Below, one piece after another: positions 42,948 through 51,775 of a DNA stretch of 64,000 nt. The position numbers and the translations under genes were made by a program. Below the pieces are notes generated by a model. It was not told the origin of the DNA. It saw only the letters and a list, made by a program, of their open reading frames with translations, and did not search any database. Positions within the stretch are counted from its first letter, which is position 1. Each line of letters begins with the position of its first letter. Origin of the DNA: JBLZUR01 sp048565625 (lineage in GTDB: Bacteria > Pseudomonadota > Alphaproteobacteria > Sphingomonadales > Sphingomonadaceae); NCBI RefSeq assembly GCF_048565625.1, contig NZ_JBLZUR010000002.1, positions 2,976,001 through 3,040,000 on the forward strand, given 5' to 3'.

Positions 42948-44996
42948 TCAGCCCGAGACCCGTAGGCCCAACCACAGCGTCCTCGGCGTCGCCCGTTCGA
43001 TTACGCCGGTGCCGGAGACCGTCGCCTCCACCGTCTTGTCGAAGACGTTCTCCGCCCTTGCCTCCACCACGACACCGCGACGGAGCGGCATCGCGATGAC
43101 GGCGTCGGCGGTCAGCGCGTCATCGAGGCTGCGGCTGTTCTGGTCGTCCTCGAACTGGCTGCCGATGTAGCGCAACGTCACCGCCGCGCGCGCCTCGGGC
43201 TGTGGCGTCCAGGCGATTGTGGCCGATGCCTGGTGCTTGGGGGTCTGGGCGGGGCGGAGGCCGTCGAGTGCGGCTGAGGCTCCGGTCGCCGACACGCGGG
43301 CGTCGGCATAGGCGTAAGAGGCCGACAGATCCCAGCGGGCATAGGTCCACTGACCGTCCAGCTCCACGCCGCGCGAGCGGACGGCGTCGAGGTTGCGGCG
43401 GATGCGGCAGGCACCGGTCGCCGCGACGAAGCCGATGCCACGGCAGTTGCCGAGCGCGTCGCGCGGATTGGTGACGTTGGCGATGCCATCCTCCAGCCGG
43501 TTGGCGAAGACGGTCGCGGACAGGCGCAGCCGGGCGAAAGGCTGCAAGTCGATACCGGCATCGACGCCCTTGAGGCGTTCCGGTTCGAGACCCGCATTGG
43601 CGGCGGTCGCGTCGGCACCCGCGCGGAACGGGCGGTAGAGCTCGTTCAGGGTGGGCAGCCGCCAGCCGAGATACGCCGCGCTCCGGAGGGTGATCGCCCC
43701 GGTCGGGCGGAAGGCGATGCCGGCGCGGCCGGTCGGACGCCAGCCGGAGCGGTCGGCCGTGTCATTGTCAGTGATCGCCGCGCCACCGATGAGGGTTTCA
43801 CGGAGAAAGCCGTCGCGGATGCGCCAGCGATCGACGCGCGCGCCGCCGGTCAGGGTGAGGCGGTCGCCGAGTTTCGCGCTGCCGTCGGCGAAGGCGCCTG
43901 CCGTGAGCGTCTCGCCCCCTGCCTCGCGCCGCCGCGTCGGGCTGCCGGCGACGAAGCTGTAGCGCTCCTTGGTCTGGCCGCTGAGCGCGCGGAGATCCGC
44001 ACCGAGGCGAAGTTCCAGCCCTTCGGCGAGCGGAGGCCGCAGTTCGACGCGGCCACCCTTGCCGGTGGCGGGGACGGCGTACTGATCGAGCGACTGGGTC
44101 ACGGTGTTGCGATCGGCGGGGATGCTGGCGAAGTCGCTGGCGAAGCGGCGGTCCTGAAAATAGGCGAGCGCCTCGAAGCCCCAGCGTCCCCGGCCGACGA
44201 GGCGGAGGCTCGCGTCGAAGCCGTCGCTGACGTTCGTGGTGAAGTCGGTGCCGCGATCGCGCGCGTCGTGGAAGGCGGATGCCGCCGCCTGCAGCTCTAT
44301 ATCGGGTGCGAGCGGGGCGACGGCGCGGGCGGCGGCGCTGTATTGTTTGTAGCGCGCGGGGCGATCGATTGCGCCGCGCTGCCCGGCGATGGTCGGGGTG
44401 AAGCCGTCACCCCGTGCATAGGCGCCGGACAGCGAAGCGAAACCTCCGCCCAGACGCGCGCTGACGCCCGCATCGGCATCCACGCTGTCGCGGCTGCCAA
44501 AGGCGGCACCTGCCCAATATGCCGGGAGATCGGCGGGGCCGGCGCTGCTCAACTCCACCGTGCCGGCGAGCGCGCCGGGGCCGAACGCCCCCGTGCCGCC
44601 GCCGCGCGTGACGCGGGCAAGGCCGATGCGCACGGGATCGAGCGCGGGAAAGTTCACCCAGCCGCCGAACGGATCGATCTGCGGCACGCCGTCCAGGAGG
44701 ACGAGCGCGCGGCTGGACGCATTGCCACCAAGCCCGCGCAGGGTCGCCCCCTGGCTGGTCGGATGGGCGGAGCGCGAATCGGAACGGCGGAACTGCTGGA
44801 AGCCGGCGGCGTCGCGCAGCACATCCTCGATCCGCCCGCTGGCCGAGCCGGTCAGGCGGTCGCGACCGATCGTCACCACGTCGTAGGCGATGTCGCCCGC
44901 CGCCTGCGGCAGGCTCATGCCGGTGACGACGATCTCTGGCTCCTGGGCGAGAACGGATGTGGAGGCGAGGAGCGCCGGCAGGATCAGGAAACGCAA
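42948..44996 (-). CDS. TonB-dependent receptor (BtuB-like size)
   Basis: 682 residues from TTG 44996, chosen because GAGGTG lies 5 nt upstream and the product starts with a signal peptide (LRFLILPALLASTSVLAQ). The plug (about 25-150) has EIVVTGMSLPQAAGDIAYDV, IEDVLRDAAGFQQFRRSDSR, ATLRGLGGNASSRALVLLDGVP and GAFGPGALAGTVEL. The barrel ends in WLGLRVSG rather than a terminal aromatic residue, which is unusual. Size and plug fit siderophore or cobalamin receptors; ligand unknown. The hairpin at 45018-45045 lies just upstream and may belong to the previous gene. Confidence 0.9.
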   Translation of the reverse strand: MRFLILPALLASTSVLAQEPEIVVTGMSLPQAAGDIAYDVVTIGRDRLTGSASGRIEDVLRDAAGFQQFRRSDSRSAHPTSQGATLRGLGGNASSRALVLLDGVPQIDPFGGWVNFPALDPVRIGLARVTRGGGTGAFGPGALAGTVELSSAGPADLPAYWAGAAFGSRDSVDADAGVSARLGGGFASLSGAYARGDGFTPTIAGQRGAIDRPARYKQYSAAARAVAPLAPDIELQAAASAFHDARDRGTDFTTNVSDGFDASLRLVGRGRWGFEALAYFQDRRFASDFASIPADRNTVTQSLDQYAVPATGKGGRVELRPPLAEGLELRLGADLRALSGQTKERYSFVAGSPTRRREAGGETLTAGAFADGSAKLGDRLTLTGGARVDRWRIRDGFLRETLIGGAAITDNDTADRSGWRPTGRAGIAFRPTGAITLRSAAYLGWRLPTLNELYRPFRAGADATAANAGLEPERLKGVDAGIDLQPFARLRLSATVFANRLEDGIANVTNPRDALGNCRGIGFVAATGACRIRRNLDAVRSRGVELDGQWTYARWDLSASYAYADARVSATGASAALDGLRPAQTPKHQASATIAWTPQPEARAAVTLRYIGSQFEDDQNSRSLDDALTADAVIAMPLRRGVVVEARAENVFDKTVEATVSGTGVIERATPRTLWLGLRVSG

Positions 44997-45017
44997 CCGG
45001 CACCTCGCACATAGAGA

Positions 45018-45045
45018 AAGGGCTCGGCCTTTCGGCCGAGCCCTT
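45018..45045 (-). terminator. Terminator after the DUF2171 gene
   Basis: AAGGGCTCGGCC (45018-45029) and GGCCGAGCCCTT (45034-45045) form a perfect 12-bp stem with a 4-nt loop, followed on the minus strand by TCTCTATG. It lies 21 nt past the DUF2171 stop and upstream of the receptor start. Confidence 0.8.
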
Positions 45046-45066
45046 CCGCTGCGATCAGGCAAGCTG

Positions 45067-46020
45067 TCAATAGGTGCCCGAGAAGCTGCGGTTCAGGTTA
45101 CGCGAGCCGGCGTTGTCGCTGTTGCCGCGATCGTTGTTGCCGAACATGGCGCTGTTACGTTCCTCGTCCTTCCAGGCCTGCTTGGCCTCGTCCGCGGTCT
45201 TGGACAGGGTCACCTGATTACCCTCGACCGACTTCAACCAGGACGAGGGGATCGAGTGGTGATGGCCGCCGGCATCCTGATCGTTCTTGGTCAGGATGAT
45301 GCGGTCGCCACGGACCTTGTCGACCTTGCCGACATGCGCGCCATCGGAGCCGACCACGTCCTGATGCTCCTGCACCTGCGAGAGCGAGGCGCGCTGCGTC
45401 TGGCGGCTCTGGCGCCAGGTGCCGAACTCGCTTTCGAAGCGGCTCTGGTTCTCGCGGCGGTACTCGTCATAGTCGCGGTCGAGATCCTGCATCTGACGGT
45501 CGCGCCAACTGCGGTAGCTTTCGTCATGATGCGAGCCGTGCTGAGGACCCTGCTGCGAGCGGTAGTTCTCACGCTCGCGATCGCTGTAGCGGCCAAAATC
45601 GGAGTTGCGGTCCTGGCCCTGCCAGCGATCCTGGCCCTGGAAGTGATCCTCGCCACGCCACCAATCGGCGCGCGCATCGCGATCGCCGCTGAAAGTGCCG
45701 CCACCGAAGCCACCGCCGCCATAGCGCGAGGTGTCGGCGAAGCGGCCGCCATCGCCGTAGTTCGAGCTGCCGCGGTAGCCGGATTCACGATTGTAGCCGT
45801 AGCGACCGCCTTCGTTCCGTTCGTCGTAACGTTCGTCCTGACGGCGGCGACGCTCGGCCTCTTCATCGCCGAACCAGGAGCGGACCTCGTCGCCCGCACG
45901 ATCGAAGAAGCCGCGATCGTCGTCGCGGTAGCCACGATCGTTGCGATCATAGCCGCGGCCGTAATTCGACGCGCGGTAATCGTCCCGCCCATATCGGCGG
46001 TCGTTGCGCTCATAGCCCAT
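45067..46020 (-). CDS. DUF2171 protein with Arg/Asp/Gly-rich SWFGDEEA region
   Basis: 317 residues. The first 200 are low-complexity Arg/Asp/Tyr/Gly (GYERNDRRYGRDDYRASNYG) with a SWFGDEEAERRRRQDER motif at about 48-64. This motif is shared with several alphaproteobacterial stress proteins. The C-terminal 75 residues hold the DUF2171 fold (DVVGSDGAHVGKVDKVRGDRI ... IPSSWLKSVEGNQVTLSKTADEAK), a PRC-barrel-like domain. The protein looks soluble, highly hydrophilic and partly disordered. Function unknown. The family often appears in desiccation or stress-linked loci, but nothing here proves that. Confidence 0.85.
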   Translation of the reverse strand: MGYERNDRRYGRDDYRASNYGRGYDRNDRGYRDDDRGFFDRAGDEVRSWFGDEEAERRRRQDERYDERNEGGRYGYNRESGYRGSSNYGDGGRFADTSRYGGGGFGGGTFSGDRDARADWWRGEDHFQGQDRWQGQDRNSDFGRYSDRERENYRSQQGPQHGSHHDESYRSWRDRQMQDLDRDYDEYRRENQSRFESEFGTWRQSRQTQRASLSQVQEHQDVVGSDGAHVGKVDKVRGDRIILTKNDQDAGGHHHSIPSSWLKSVEGNQVTLSKTADEAKQAWKDEERNSAMFGNNDRGNSDNAGSRNLNRSFSGTY

Positions 46021-46204
46021 GGGAAAGATCCTCTTGCTGCATTATCAGTCGTTCGTCGGCGCACAGCTGTCGGCCCGACGGTGGTGGTGAAACGATCGCG
46101 AGGAGGCGACGTTCCGGCGGCGCGACGAAGCGCCCGGCAGCAGGGATCGAAAAGCGGCGTTGCGTCGGAAGGTGTCGGACGCTAAGGGGGCCGCCGACAG
46201 GTGC

Positions 46205-46280
46205 GGGGCTGTAGCTCAGATGGGAGAGCGCTGCAATCGCACTGCAGAGGTCAGGGGTTCGATTCCCCTCAGCTCCACCA
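46205..46280 (+). tRNA. tRNA-Ala (anticodon CGC)
   Basis: 76 nt with encoded CCA. Acceptor GGGGCTG pairs with CAGCTCC with a G3-U70 wobble, the alanine identity element. Anticodon stem CTGCA/TGCAG, loop ATCGCAC, anticodon CGC (reads GCG). T arm with TTCGATT. Discriminator A. Confidence 0.95.
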
Positions 46281-46306
46281 TCCGCCCTGTCGCCTGAACC
46301 CGCCTT

Positions 46307-46987
46307 ATGAACGATCCCCTTTCCATCCGCCGGCTCTACGGTCGCCGCCAGGGCCATAAGCTGCGCGCCGGGCAGGCGGCGCTGGTCGAGGACCTGCTGC
46401 CCCGCATCTCCGTGCCCGACGAGGGTCCGCTGGATGCGGCACGGCTGTTCGGCGATGACCGGCCGCTGGAGCTGGAGATCGGCTTCGGGCGCGGCGAGCA
46501 TCTGGCGGGGCAGGCCGCGATGCGACAGGAGCACGGCTTCATCGGCTGTGAGCCGTTCCTCGACGGTGTCGTCGGCGCGCTGGTGCATGTCGAGGAGAAG
46601 AGTCTCGGCAACATCCGCTTGCACATGGGGGATGCGATCGAGGTGCTGGAGCGGTTGCCTGATGCGAGCCTCGATCGCGCCTACCTCCTCCATCCTGATC
46701 CCTGGCCGAAGGCGCGCCACGCCAAGCGGCGGTTCATGAACGACGGCCCGATCGGCCTGATCGCCGCCAAGCTGAAGCCCGGTGCCGAGTTCCGCTTCGG
46801 CACCGACCACCCGGTCTATGTCCGCTGGGCGATGATGGTGATGGGGCGGTCGCCCGATTTCGACTGGCTGGTGGAGGGACCGCAAGACTTCCTGACCCGC
46901 CCCGCCGATTGGCCGGAGACCCGGTACGAGGCCAAAGCGCGGCGGATCGGACATGAGGTCTGGTACTTCCGATATCGGCGTCGGTGA
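46307..46987 (+). CDS. trmB: tRNA (guanosine(46)-N7)-methyltransferase
   Basis: 226 residues. TrmB methylates G46 in the tRNA variable loop. Motif I LELEIGFGRGEHLAGQ (about 56-71), the acidic second motif GCEPFLDGV, and the HPDPWPKARHAKRRF motif (about 126-140) of the family are present. The C-terminal DFDWLVEGPQDF region and RKARRIGHEV follow. The 5' end overlaps no other gene and follows tRNA-Ala by 26 nt. Confidence 0.95.
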   Translation: MNDPLSIRRLYGRRQGHKLRAGQAALVEDLLPRISVPDEGPLDAARLFGDDRPLELEIGFGRGEHLAGQAAMRQEHGFIGCEPFLDGVVGALVHVEEKSLGNIRLHMGDAIEVLERLPDASLDRAYLLHPDPWPKARHAKRRFMNDGPIGLIAAKLKPGAEFRFGTDHPVYVRWAMMVMGRSPDFDWLVEGPQDFLTRPADWPETRYEAKARRIGHEVWYFRYRRR

Positions 46988-46997
46988 TTCCCACCGG

Positions 46998-47021
46998 CCT
47001 CAAGCTGGCGTGAGCTTGAGG
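46998..47021. terminator. Hairpin overlapping the stop of the sugar dehydrogenase
   Basis: CCTCAAGCT (46998-47006) pairs with AGCTTGAGG (47013-47021), covering the last codons of the sugar dehydrogenase and lying just beyond the trmB stop. No T tract. It could serve as a bidirectional end structure. Confidence 0.4.
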
Positions 47022-48124
47022 AGGCGACCGGGGCCTTTGCCGTTGCCATCCTCGATCAGCCAGATCGCCCCGTCCGGGCCCTCTTCCACATCGCGAATGC
47101 GTTCGCCCATGTCCCATTGGTCGCCCTTGGCGGCATCGGTACCGTTCAGGTCGACGCGGACCAGCGCCTTGGACGAGAGGCCGCCGATGAAGGCGTCGCC
47201 CTTCCACTGCGGGAAGAGCTCGCCGGAATAGATCATAAGTCCGCCCGGCGAGATCACAGGGTTCCACGAGACCTTGGGCGCCTCGTAGCCGTCGCCGGAC
47301 CTGTGGTCGGGGATGTCGCGGCCGTCATAATGGGTGCCGTTCGACGCCTCGGGCCATCCGTAGTTGCGACCCGGCAGGATCAGGTTGACCTCGTCACCGC
47401 CCTTCGGGCCCATCTCCTGCTCCCAGAGATTGCCCTGCGCGTCGAAGGCGATGCCGAGCAGGTTACGGTGGCCATAGGACCAGACCGCCGGATGGAAGCC
47501 CTTGGTCGCGAGCGGATTGCCGGGTGCGGGCTTGCCGTCCAGGGTGAGACGCAGGACCTTGCCGAGGGTGGATTTCGGATCCTGCGCGGGATCGAACTTC
47601 TGCCGCTCGCCATTGGTGAAGAAGAGGTACTGTCCGTCGGGCGAGAAGGCGATGCGGCCGGAATAGTGACCGTTGCCGGTGACATAGGGCGTGGCGCGGA
47701 AGATGACCTGCAGGTCATCGATCCGCGCTTCGCCGCCATCCTCCACGAAGCGGCCCCGCGCCAGCGCCACGCCTTTGCCGCCGGCGCCCGCCTCCGAGAA
47801 GCTGATGTAGACGAGTCGGTTCTCCGCGAATTGCGGGTGCGGCACGATGTCCATCAGGGCGCCCTGCCCCGCGCGGTCGACCTCCGGCGCGCCGCCGACC
47901 TCGCGCTTCGCCCCATCCTGCGTGACCAGGGTGATCTTGCCGAACTTGTCGGTGACCAGCATCCGGCCGTCGGGCAGGAAGGTCATAGCCCAGGGCGAAC
48001 CGAGATCCGCCACCGCCGTCACCTTGAACGGCTTGGCCGCGGGTTCCTGTGACTGCCCTACAGACGCGGAGCCGCAGCCGGCGAGAACGAGGGCGGCGCT
48101 GGCGAGCGCGGTAGCGAGACGCAT
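47000..48124 (-). CDS. PQQ-dependent sugar dehydrogenase (soluble aldose/sorbosone type), lipoprotein
   Basis: 374 residues from ATG 48124, with AAGGAA 6 nt upstream. The lipobox LVLAGC gives a lipoprotein anchor at Cys17. A six-bladed beta-propeller follows with DLGSPWAMTFLPDGRMLVTDK, GGAPEVDRAGQGALMDIVPHPQF, ISFSEAG, NGHYSGRIAFSPDGQYLFFTNG, YGHRNLLGIAFDAQGNLWEQEMGPKGGDEVNLI and GGLMIYSGELF. The H-R-N near GHRN and EMGPKGGDE are family residues. Likely a periplasmic oxidase of aldoses passing electrons to the respiratory chain. Substrate unknown. Confidence 0.92.
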   Translation of the reverse strand: MRLATALASAALVLAGCGSASVGQSQEPAAKPFKVTAVADLGSPWAMTFLPDGRMLVTDKFGKITLVTQDGAKREVGGAPEVDRAGQGALMDIVPHPQFAENRLVYISFSEAGAGGKGVALARGRFVEDGGEARIDDLQVIFRATPYVTGNGHYSGRIAFSPDGQYLFFTNGERQKFDPAQDPKSTLGKVLRLTLDGKPAPGNPLATKGFHPAVWSYGHRNLLGIAFDAQGNLWEQEMGPKGGDEVNLILPGRNYGWPEASNGTHYDGRDIPDHRSGDGYEAPKVSWNPVISPGGLMIYSGELFPQWKGDAFIGGLSSKALVRVDLNGTDAAKGDQWDMGERIRDVEEGPDGAIWLIEDGNGKGPGRLLKLTPA

Positions 48125-48244
48125 ACTGGGTTCCTTAGATGACATGGCTGTCATCCCGAACGCGGCCGACGCCGGTCCGTTGCGCGCGGGAACCACAGCC
48201 ATAGACGAGGCATTTGGGCCGGCGTCTTTGCCACGGGATTCCTG

Positions 48245-48478
48245 ATGCCGGCCTTGTTGCTCACGTCTGTTGCCGCAAGCGCGATGCTGGTTGCGGCACC
48301 GTCGTCGTTCGAAGATGGCGGCACCTCCGGACCAGTCTCGGCTGCGATCGAAGGCGAGGCGGCGGACGAGAGCGAGCGTTATCTGCTGCCGGACATTGCC
48401 CCCCAATACGAGCAGCGGGACAAGCCCCGCTTCCGCTGGCGGTTCAGGAAGGTGAAGCTGCGCGTGCCGCTCGGCTAA
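48245..48478 (+). CDS. Small secreted hypothetical protein
   Basis: 77 residues. ATG 48245 follows GGGATTCCTG, a weak ribosome site. A signal peptide (LLLTSVAASAMLVAAPSSF, 3-21) precedes an acidic stretch and a basic tail (DKPRFRWRFRKVKLRVPLG). No known domain. It lies between the divergent sugar dehydrogenase and rimP. Reality as a gene is moderately supported by the signal-like start and composition. Confidence 0.6.
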   Translation: MPALLLTSVAASAMLVAAPSSFEDGGTSGPVSAAIEGEAADESERYLLPDIAPQYEQRDKPRFRWRFRKVKLRVPLG

Positions 48479-48610
48479 AGCCATCGACTCGGCTTGCCGC
48501 ATCCTCCGGCTTCGACTATATCGCTGCCCTATCTCGACATCGGTACCTTGCCGAGGTCGGTCCCGAGGCGGGGCCGGCAGCAAGGGCGCTTGTCGATTCG
48601 AAGGATATTC

Positions 48611-49135
48611 ATGGCCGATATCGCCGCGCTGACCAGCCTGATCGAACCCGAAGCGAAGAAGCTCGGGCTCGATCTTGTGCGCGTGGCGATGTTCGGCGGC
48701 AAGAGCGACCCGACGCTGCAGGTCATGGCGGAGCGGCCGGACACCCGGCAACTGACGCTGGAGGACTGCGCCGAATTGTCGCGGGCTTTGTCCGACGTGC
48801 TGGACGAAGCGGACCCGATCGAGGAGGCGTACCGGCTGGAGGTGTCCTCCCCCGGGATCGATCGGCCGCTGACGCGCGCCCAGGACTTCGACGACTTCAA
48901 GGGCTTCGACGCGCGGGTGAAGGTCGCGACCCCGATCGACAAGCGCAAGCAGTTCGAGGGGCGTTTGGTCGGCCTGGCCGGTCAGGACGTGGTGATCGCC
49001 GATCCCAAGCTGGGCGAGATCGCCATCCCCTTTGCCGGCATCGCGTCTGCCAAGCTGCTTCTTACCGACGACCTCATCAAGGCAACCGCGCCGCTTTCGA
49101 GCGAAGGTGCCGACAGCATTCAAACGGAAGGATAA
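48611..49135 (+). CDS. rimP: Ribosome maturation factor RimP
   Basis: 174 residues from ATG 48611 with GAAGGATA upstream. RimP acts in 30S assembly. The N-terminal domain has IEPEAKKLGLDLVRVAMFGGKSDPTLQ and the TLEDCAELSRALSDVLDEADPIEEAYRLEVSSPGIDRPL signature (about 57-95). The SH3-like C-terminal domain follows. First gene of the cluster with nusA, 7 nt ahead. Confidence 0.95.
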   Translation: MADIAALTSLIEPEAKKLGLDLVRVAMFGGKSDPTLQVMAERPDTRQLTLEDCAELSRALSDVLDEADPIEEAYRLEVSSPGIDRPLTRAQDFDDFKGFDARVKVATPIDKRKQFEGRLVGLAGQDVVIADPKLGEIAIPFAGIASAKLLLTDDLIKATAPLSSEGADSIQTEG

Positions 49136-49142
49136 TCGACCG

Positions 49143-50738
49143 ATGGCAACCTCTGCCGTTTCCGCCAACAAGGCCGAGCTTCTCGCCATTGCCGACGCCG
49201 TCGCGCGGGAGAAGCTGATCGATCGCGAGATCGTGATCGAGGCGATGGAGGACGCCATTCAGCGCGCCGCCCGCGCGCGTTATGGCCAGGAAAACGACAT
49301 CCGCGCCAAGATCGACACCAATGGCGGCGACCTCCGCCTGTGGCGTGTCGTCGAGGTGGTCGAAGACGTCGAGGACTATTACAAGCAGGTCTCCGTCACC
49401 GACGCGCAGAAGCTGAAGAAGGGCGCCGAGATCGGCGACTTCATCGTCGATCCGCTGCCCCCGATCGAGTTCGGCCGCATCGCCGCGCAGGCCGCCAAGC
49501 AGGTCATCTTCCAGAAGGTTCGCGATGCCGAGCGCGACCGCCAGTATGACGAGTTCAAGGACCGCGCGGGCGAGCTGATCACCGGCGTCGTCAAGCGCGT
49601 CGAGTTCGGCCATGTCGTGGTCGATCTCGGCCGTGCCGAGGGCGTCATCCGCCGCGACCAGCAGATCCCGCGCGAAGTCGTCCGCGTCGGCGACCGCATC
49701 CGCAGCCTGATCCTGCGCGTGGTGCGCGAGACGCGTGGGCCGCAGATTTTCCTGAGCCGCGCGCATCCCGACTTCATGAAGAAGCTGTTCGCGCAGGAGG
49801 TGCCGGAGATCTACGACGGCGTGATCGAGATCAAGGCCGCCGCCCGCGACCCGGGCAGCCGCGCCAAGATCGGCGTGATCAGCCGCGACGGGTCGATCGA
49901 TCCGGTCGGCGCCTGCGTCGGCATGAAGGGCAGCCGCGTCCAGGCCGTCGTGCAGGAGATGCAGGGCGAGAAGATCGACATCATCCCGTGGAGCGAGGAT
50001 GTCGCGACCTTCGTCGTCAATGCGCTGCAGCCCGCCCATGTCGCCCGCGTCCTCATCGACGAGGAGGAAGAGCGGATCGAGGTGGTGGTGCCGGACGACC
50101 AGCTGTCGCTCGCCATCGGCCGCCGCGGCCAGAACGTGCGCCTCGCCAGCCAGCTGACCGGCAAGGCCATCGACATCCTCACCGAGGCCGATGCCAGCGA
50201 GAAGCGCCAGAAGGAATTCGTCCAGAATTCCGAGATGTTCCAGAACGAGCTGGATGTCGACGAGACGCTGGCTCAGCTGCTCGTCGCCGAGGGCTTCTCG
50301 AACCTCGAAGAAGTGGCTTACGTCGAACTGGACGAGATCGCCGCGATCGAGGGGCTGGACGAGGAGATCGGCCAGGAGCTGCAGAGCCGCGCTCAGGAAG
50401 CGCTGGAGCGCCGCGAGACTGCCAACCGCGAGGAGCGTACCGCCCTCGGCGTCGAAGACGCGCTGGTCGAGCTGCCCTATCTGACCGAGGCCATGCTGGT
50501 CACGCTCGGCAAGGCTGGCATCAAGACGCTGGACGACTTGGGCGACCTCGCCACCGACGAACTGGTCGAGAAGAAGCGCGCCGAGCCGCGCCGCCGCAAG
50601 GAAGGCGCGCCGGCTCCTAAGGAGGACAAGGGCGGCGTGCTTGCCGTTTACGGCCTCAGCATGGAGCAGGGCAACGAGATCATCATGGCCGCGCGCCAGG
50701 CCGCCGGCTGGTTCGGCGATGAGGAGACCGCCGCCTGA
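49143..50738 (+). CDS. nusA: Transcription termination/antitermination protein NusA
   Basis: 531 residues from ATG 49143 with GGAAGGAT upstream. NusA binds RNA polymerase and nascent RNA in pausing, termination and antitermination. The N-terminal domain (1-125), S1 domain (about 130-200, [21 protein letters not shown]), two KH domains (about 230-350, [42 protein letters not shown]) and the acidic C-terminal repeats found in proteobacteria (about 365-490) are visible. Its stop is overlapped by the tautomerase ATG. Confidence 0.97.
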   Translation: MATSAVSANKAELLAIADAVAREKLIDREIVIEAMEDAIQRAARARYGQENDIRAKIDTNGGDLRLWRVVEVVEDVEDYYKQVSVTDAQKLKKGAEIGDFIVDPLPPIEFGRIAAQAAKQVIFQKVRDAERDRQYDEFKDRAGELITGVVKRVEFGHVVVDLGRAEGVIRRDQQIPREVVRVGDRIRSLILRVVRETRGPQIFLSRAHPDFMKKLFAQEVPEIYDGVIEIKAAARDPGSRAKIGVISRDGSIDPVGACVGMKGSRVQAVVQEMQGEKIDIIPWSEDVATFVVNALQPAHVARVLIDEEEERIEVVVPDDQLSLAIGRRGQNVRLASQLTGKAIDILTEADASEKRQKEFVQNSEMFQNELDVDETLAQLLVAEGFSNLEEVAYVELDEIAAIEGLDEEIGQELQSRAQEALERRETANREERTALGVEDALVELPYLTEAMLVTLGKAGIKTLDDLGDLATDELVEKKRAEPRRRKEGAPAPKEDKGGVLAVYGLSMEQGNEIIMAARQAAGWFGDEETAA

Positions 50739-50968
50739 TGCCGTTCGTCGACATCCGTCTGGCCGGTTCGGCAAGCCGCGAGCAGAAAGCGGGGATCGTC
50801 GCCGACGTGACCCGCTCGCTCGTCGAGCGGCTGGGCAAGAACCCGGCGGCGGTGCAGGTGAACATCACCGAACTCTCCACCGAGAACTATGGTGCGGGGG
50901 GTCAGCTGATCGCCGACCGCGACGCGCCTCCTACCAAGGAGGTCGCGGCAGCGGATGGCGGACAATGA
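50738..50968 (+). CDS. 4-oxalocrotonate tautomerase-like protein (Arg11 and Arg39 missing)
   Basis: 76 residues, with ATG overlapping the nusA stop by one base (TGATG). After Met removal Pro1 is the catalytic base of the 4-OT family. An ungapped match to classical 4-OT holds from residue 1 to about 55 (PFVDIRLAG, EQKAGIV, VNITELSTENYGAGG). Arg11 is Ala and Arg39 is Gln, so the two substrate carboxylate-binding arginines are gone. Phe50 is Tyr. A different substrate or a non-enzymatic role is likely. The last 14 nt overlap ylxR, so it is translationally coupled on both sides. Insertion between nusA and ylxR is not the usual layout. Confidence 0.85.
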   Translation: MPFVDIRLAGSASREQKAGIVADVTRSLVERLGKNPAAVQVNITELSTENYGAGGQLIADRDAPPTKEVAAADGGQ

Positions 50969-51758
50969 TCAAAATACGGAACCGCTAGAACTCCGTTCGT
51001 CTCGAGCGAAGTCGAGAGACGGGCACCAAGGCGACAAGCCTGTTGCACGCACCTCGACTTCGCTCGGCACGAACGGTGATCTGGAAGATCGCCACGACCC
51101 AGAACGCCGCTGCATCATCAGCGGCGAGAAGGGGTCGCGTGATGATCTGATCCGCCTGGCACTCGGGCCGGACGGCACTGTCGCGCCGGATGTGCGCGCC
51201 AAGGCACCCGGTCGTGGCGCGTGGATCGGCTGCGACATCAACACGCTTCAGAAGGCGCTTGATAAGGGCAAGCTGAAGTCGGCCTTGCAGCGGGCTTTCA
51301 AGACGAGCGCGGTGATCGTGCCGGAAGATCTGCCGCAGAGGATCGCCGCCGCGCTGGAACGCGCGACGCTCGATCGGCTGGGCCTCGAGGCCAAGGCGGG
51401 GCAGTTGCTGACCGGGGCTGACAAGATCGCCGATCAGGCACGCAAAGGCGCGGTCCACCTCCTCCTCCACGCCGCCGATGCTGCAGAGGACGGGTCGCGG
51501 CGGCTGGACCAGGCCTTGCGCGTCGGGCTCGACCAAATGGGCGTATCGGACGTGAAGGGGCTGGCAATGCCGGTGACGCGCTCCATATTGTCAATGGCGC
51601 TTGGACGCGAAAATGTGGTACATGTCGCGCTGATCGCACCCGCCGCCGCTGCCCGCGTCTCCCAGGCGCTATCCCGCTGGCGGGGCTTTATTGGACTGAG
51701 TGAGGGCGCACGGCCTTGCGATACTTCGTCGCAAGGTTCATCGGCGCTTCGGAATTGA
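50955..51758 (+). CDS. YlxR/DUF448 RNA-binding protein fused to L7Ae-like domain, with in-frame repeat insertion
   Basis: 267 residues. The YlxR domain begins at PERRCIISGEKGSRDDLIRLAL (about 49-70) and includes APDVRAKAPGRGAWIG (about 77-92). The C-terminal half (about 150-230: ADKIADQARKGAVHLLLHA, VGLDQMGVSDV, VVHVALIAP) looks like an L7Ae/ribonucleoprotein fold, as in many alphaproteobacterial YlxR proteins. Residues about 13-41 are encoded by an 84-nt palindromic element (50993-51076) that keeps the frame. The insertion sits in the N-terminal tail ahead of the YlxR core, so function is probably kept. Between nusA and infB, the classic location. Confidence 0.88.
   Translation: MADNDQNTEPLELRSSRAKSRDGHQGDKPVARTSTSLGTNGDLEDRHDPERRCIISGEKGSRDDLIRLALGPDGTVAPDVRAKAPGRGAWIGCDINTLQKALDKGKLKSALQRAFKTSAVIVPEDLPQRIAAALERATLDRLGLEAKAGQLLTGADKIADQARKGAVHLLLHAADAAEDGSRRLDQALRVGLDQMGVSDVKGLAMPVTRSILSMALGRENVVHVALIAPAAAARVSQALSRWRGFIGLSEGARPCDTSSQGSSALRN
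50993..51076. repeat. Palindromic repeat element, family B-like, inside ylxR
   Basis: 84 nt (28 codons) bounded by CCGTTCG and CGAACGG. Inner arms CTCGAGCGAAGTCGAG and CTCGACTTCGCTCGG form nested hairpins. The core resembles the CGAAGTCGAG variant of sphingomonad REP-like repeats, related to but distinct from the copies at 18807 and 42791. The reading frame is open across it. Confidence 0.88.
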
Positions 51759-51775
51759 AGGGTTCGGGTTACTAG

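Noticed and set aside
47000..49258. Long extension of the sugar dehydrogenase frame upstream over rimP
   Set aside because: The lipoprotein signal and ribosome site fix the start at 48124. The extension is antisense to rimP.
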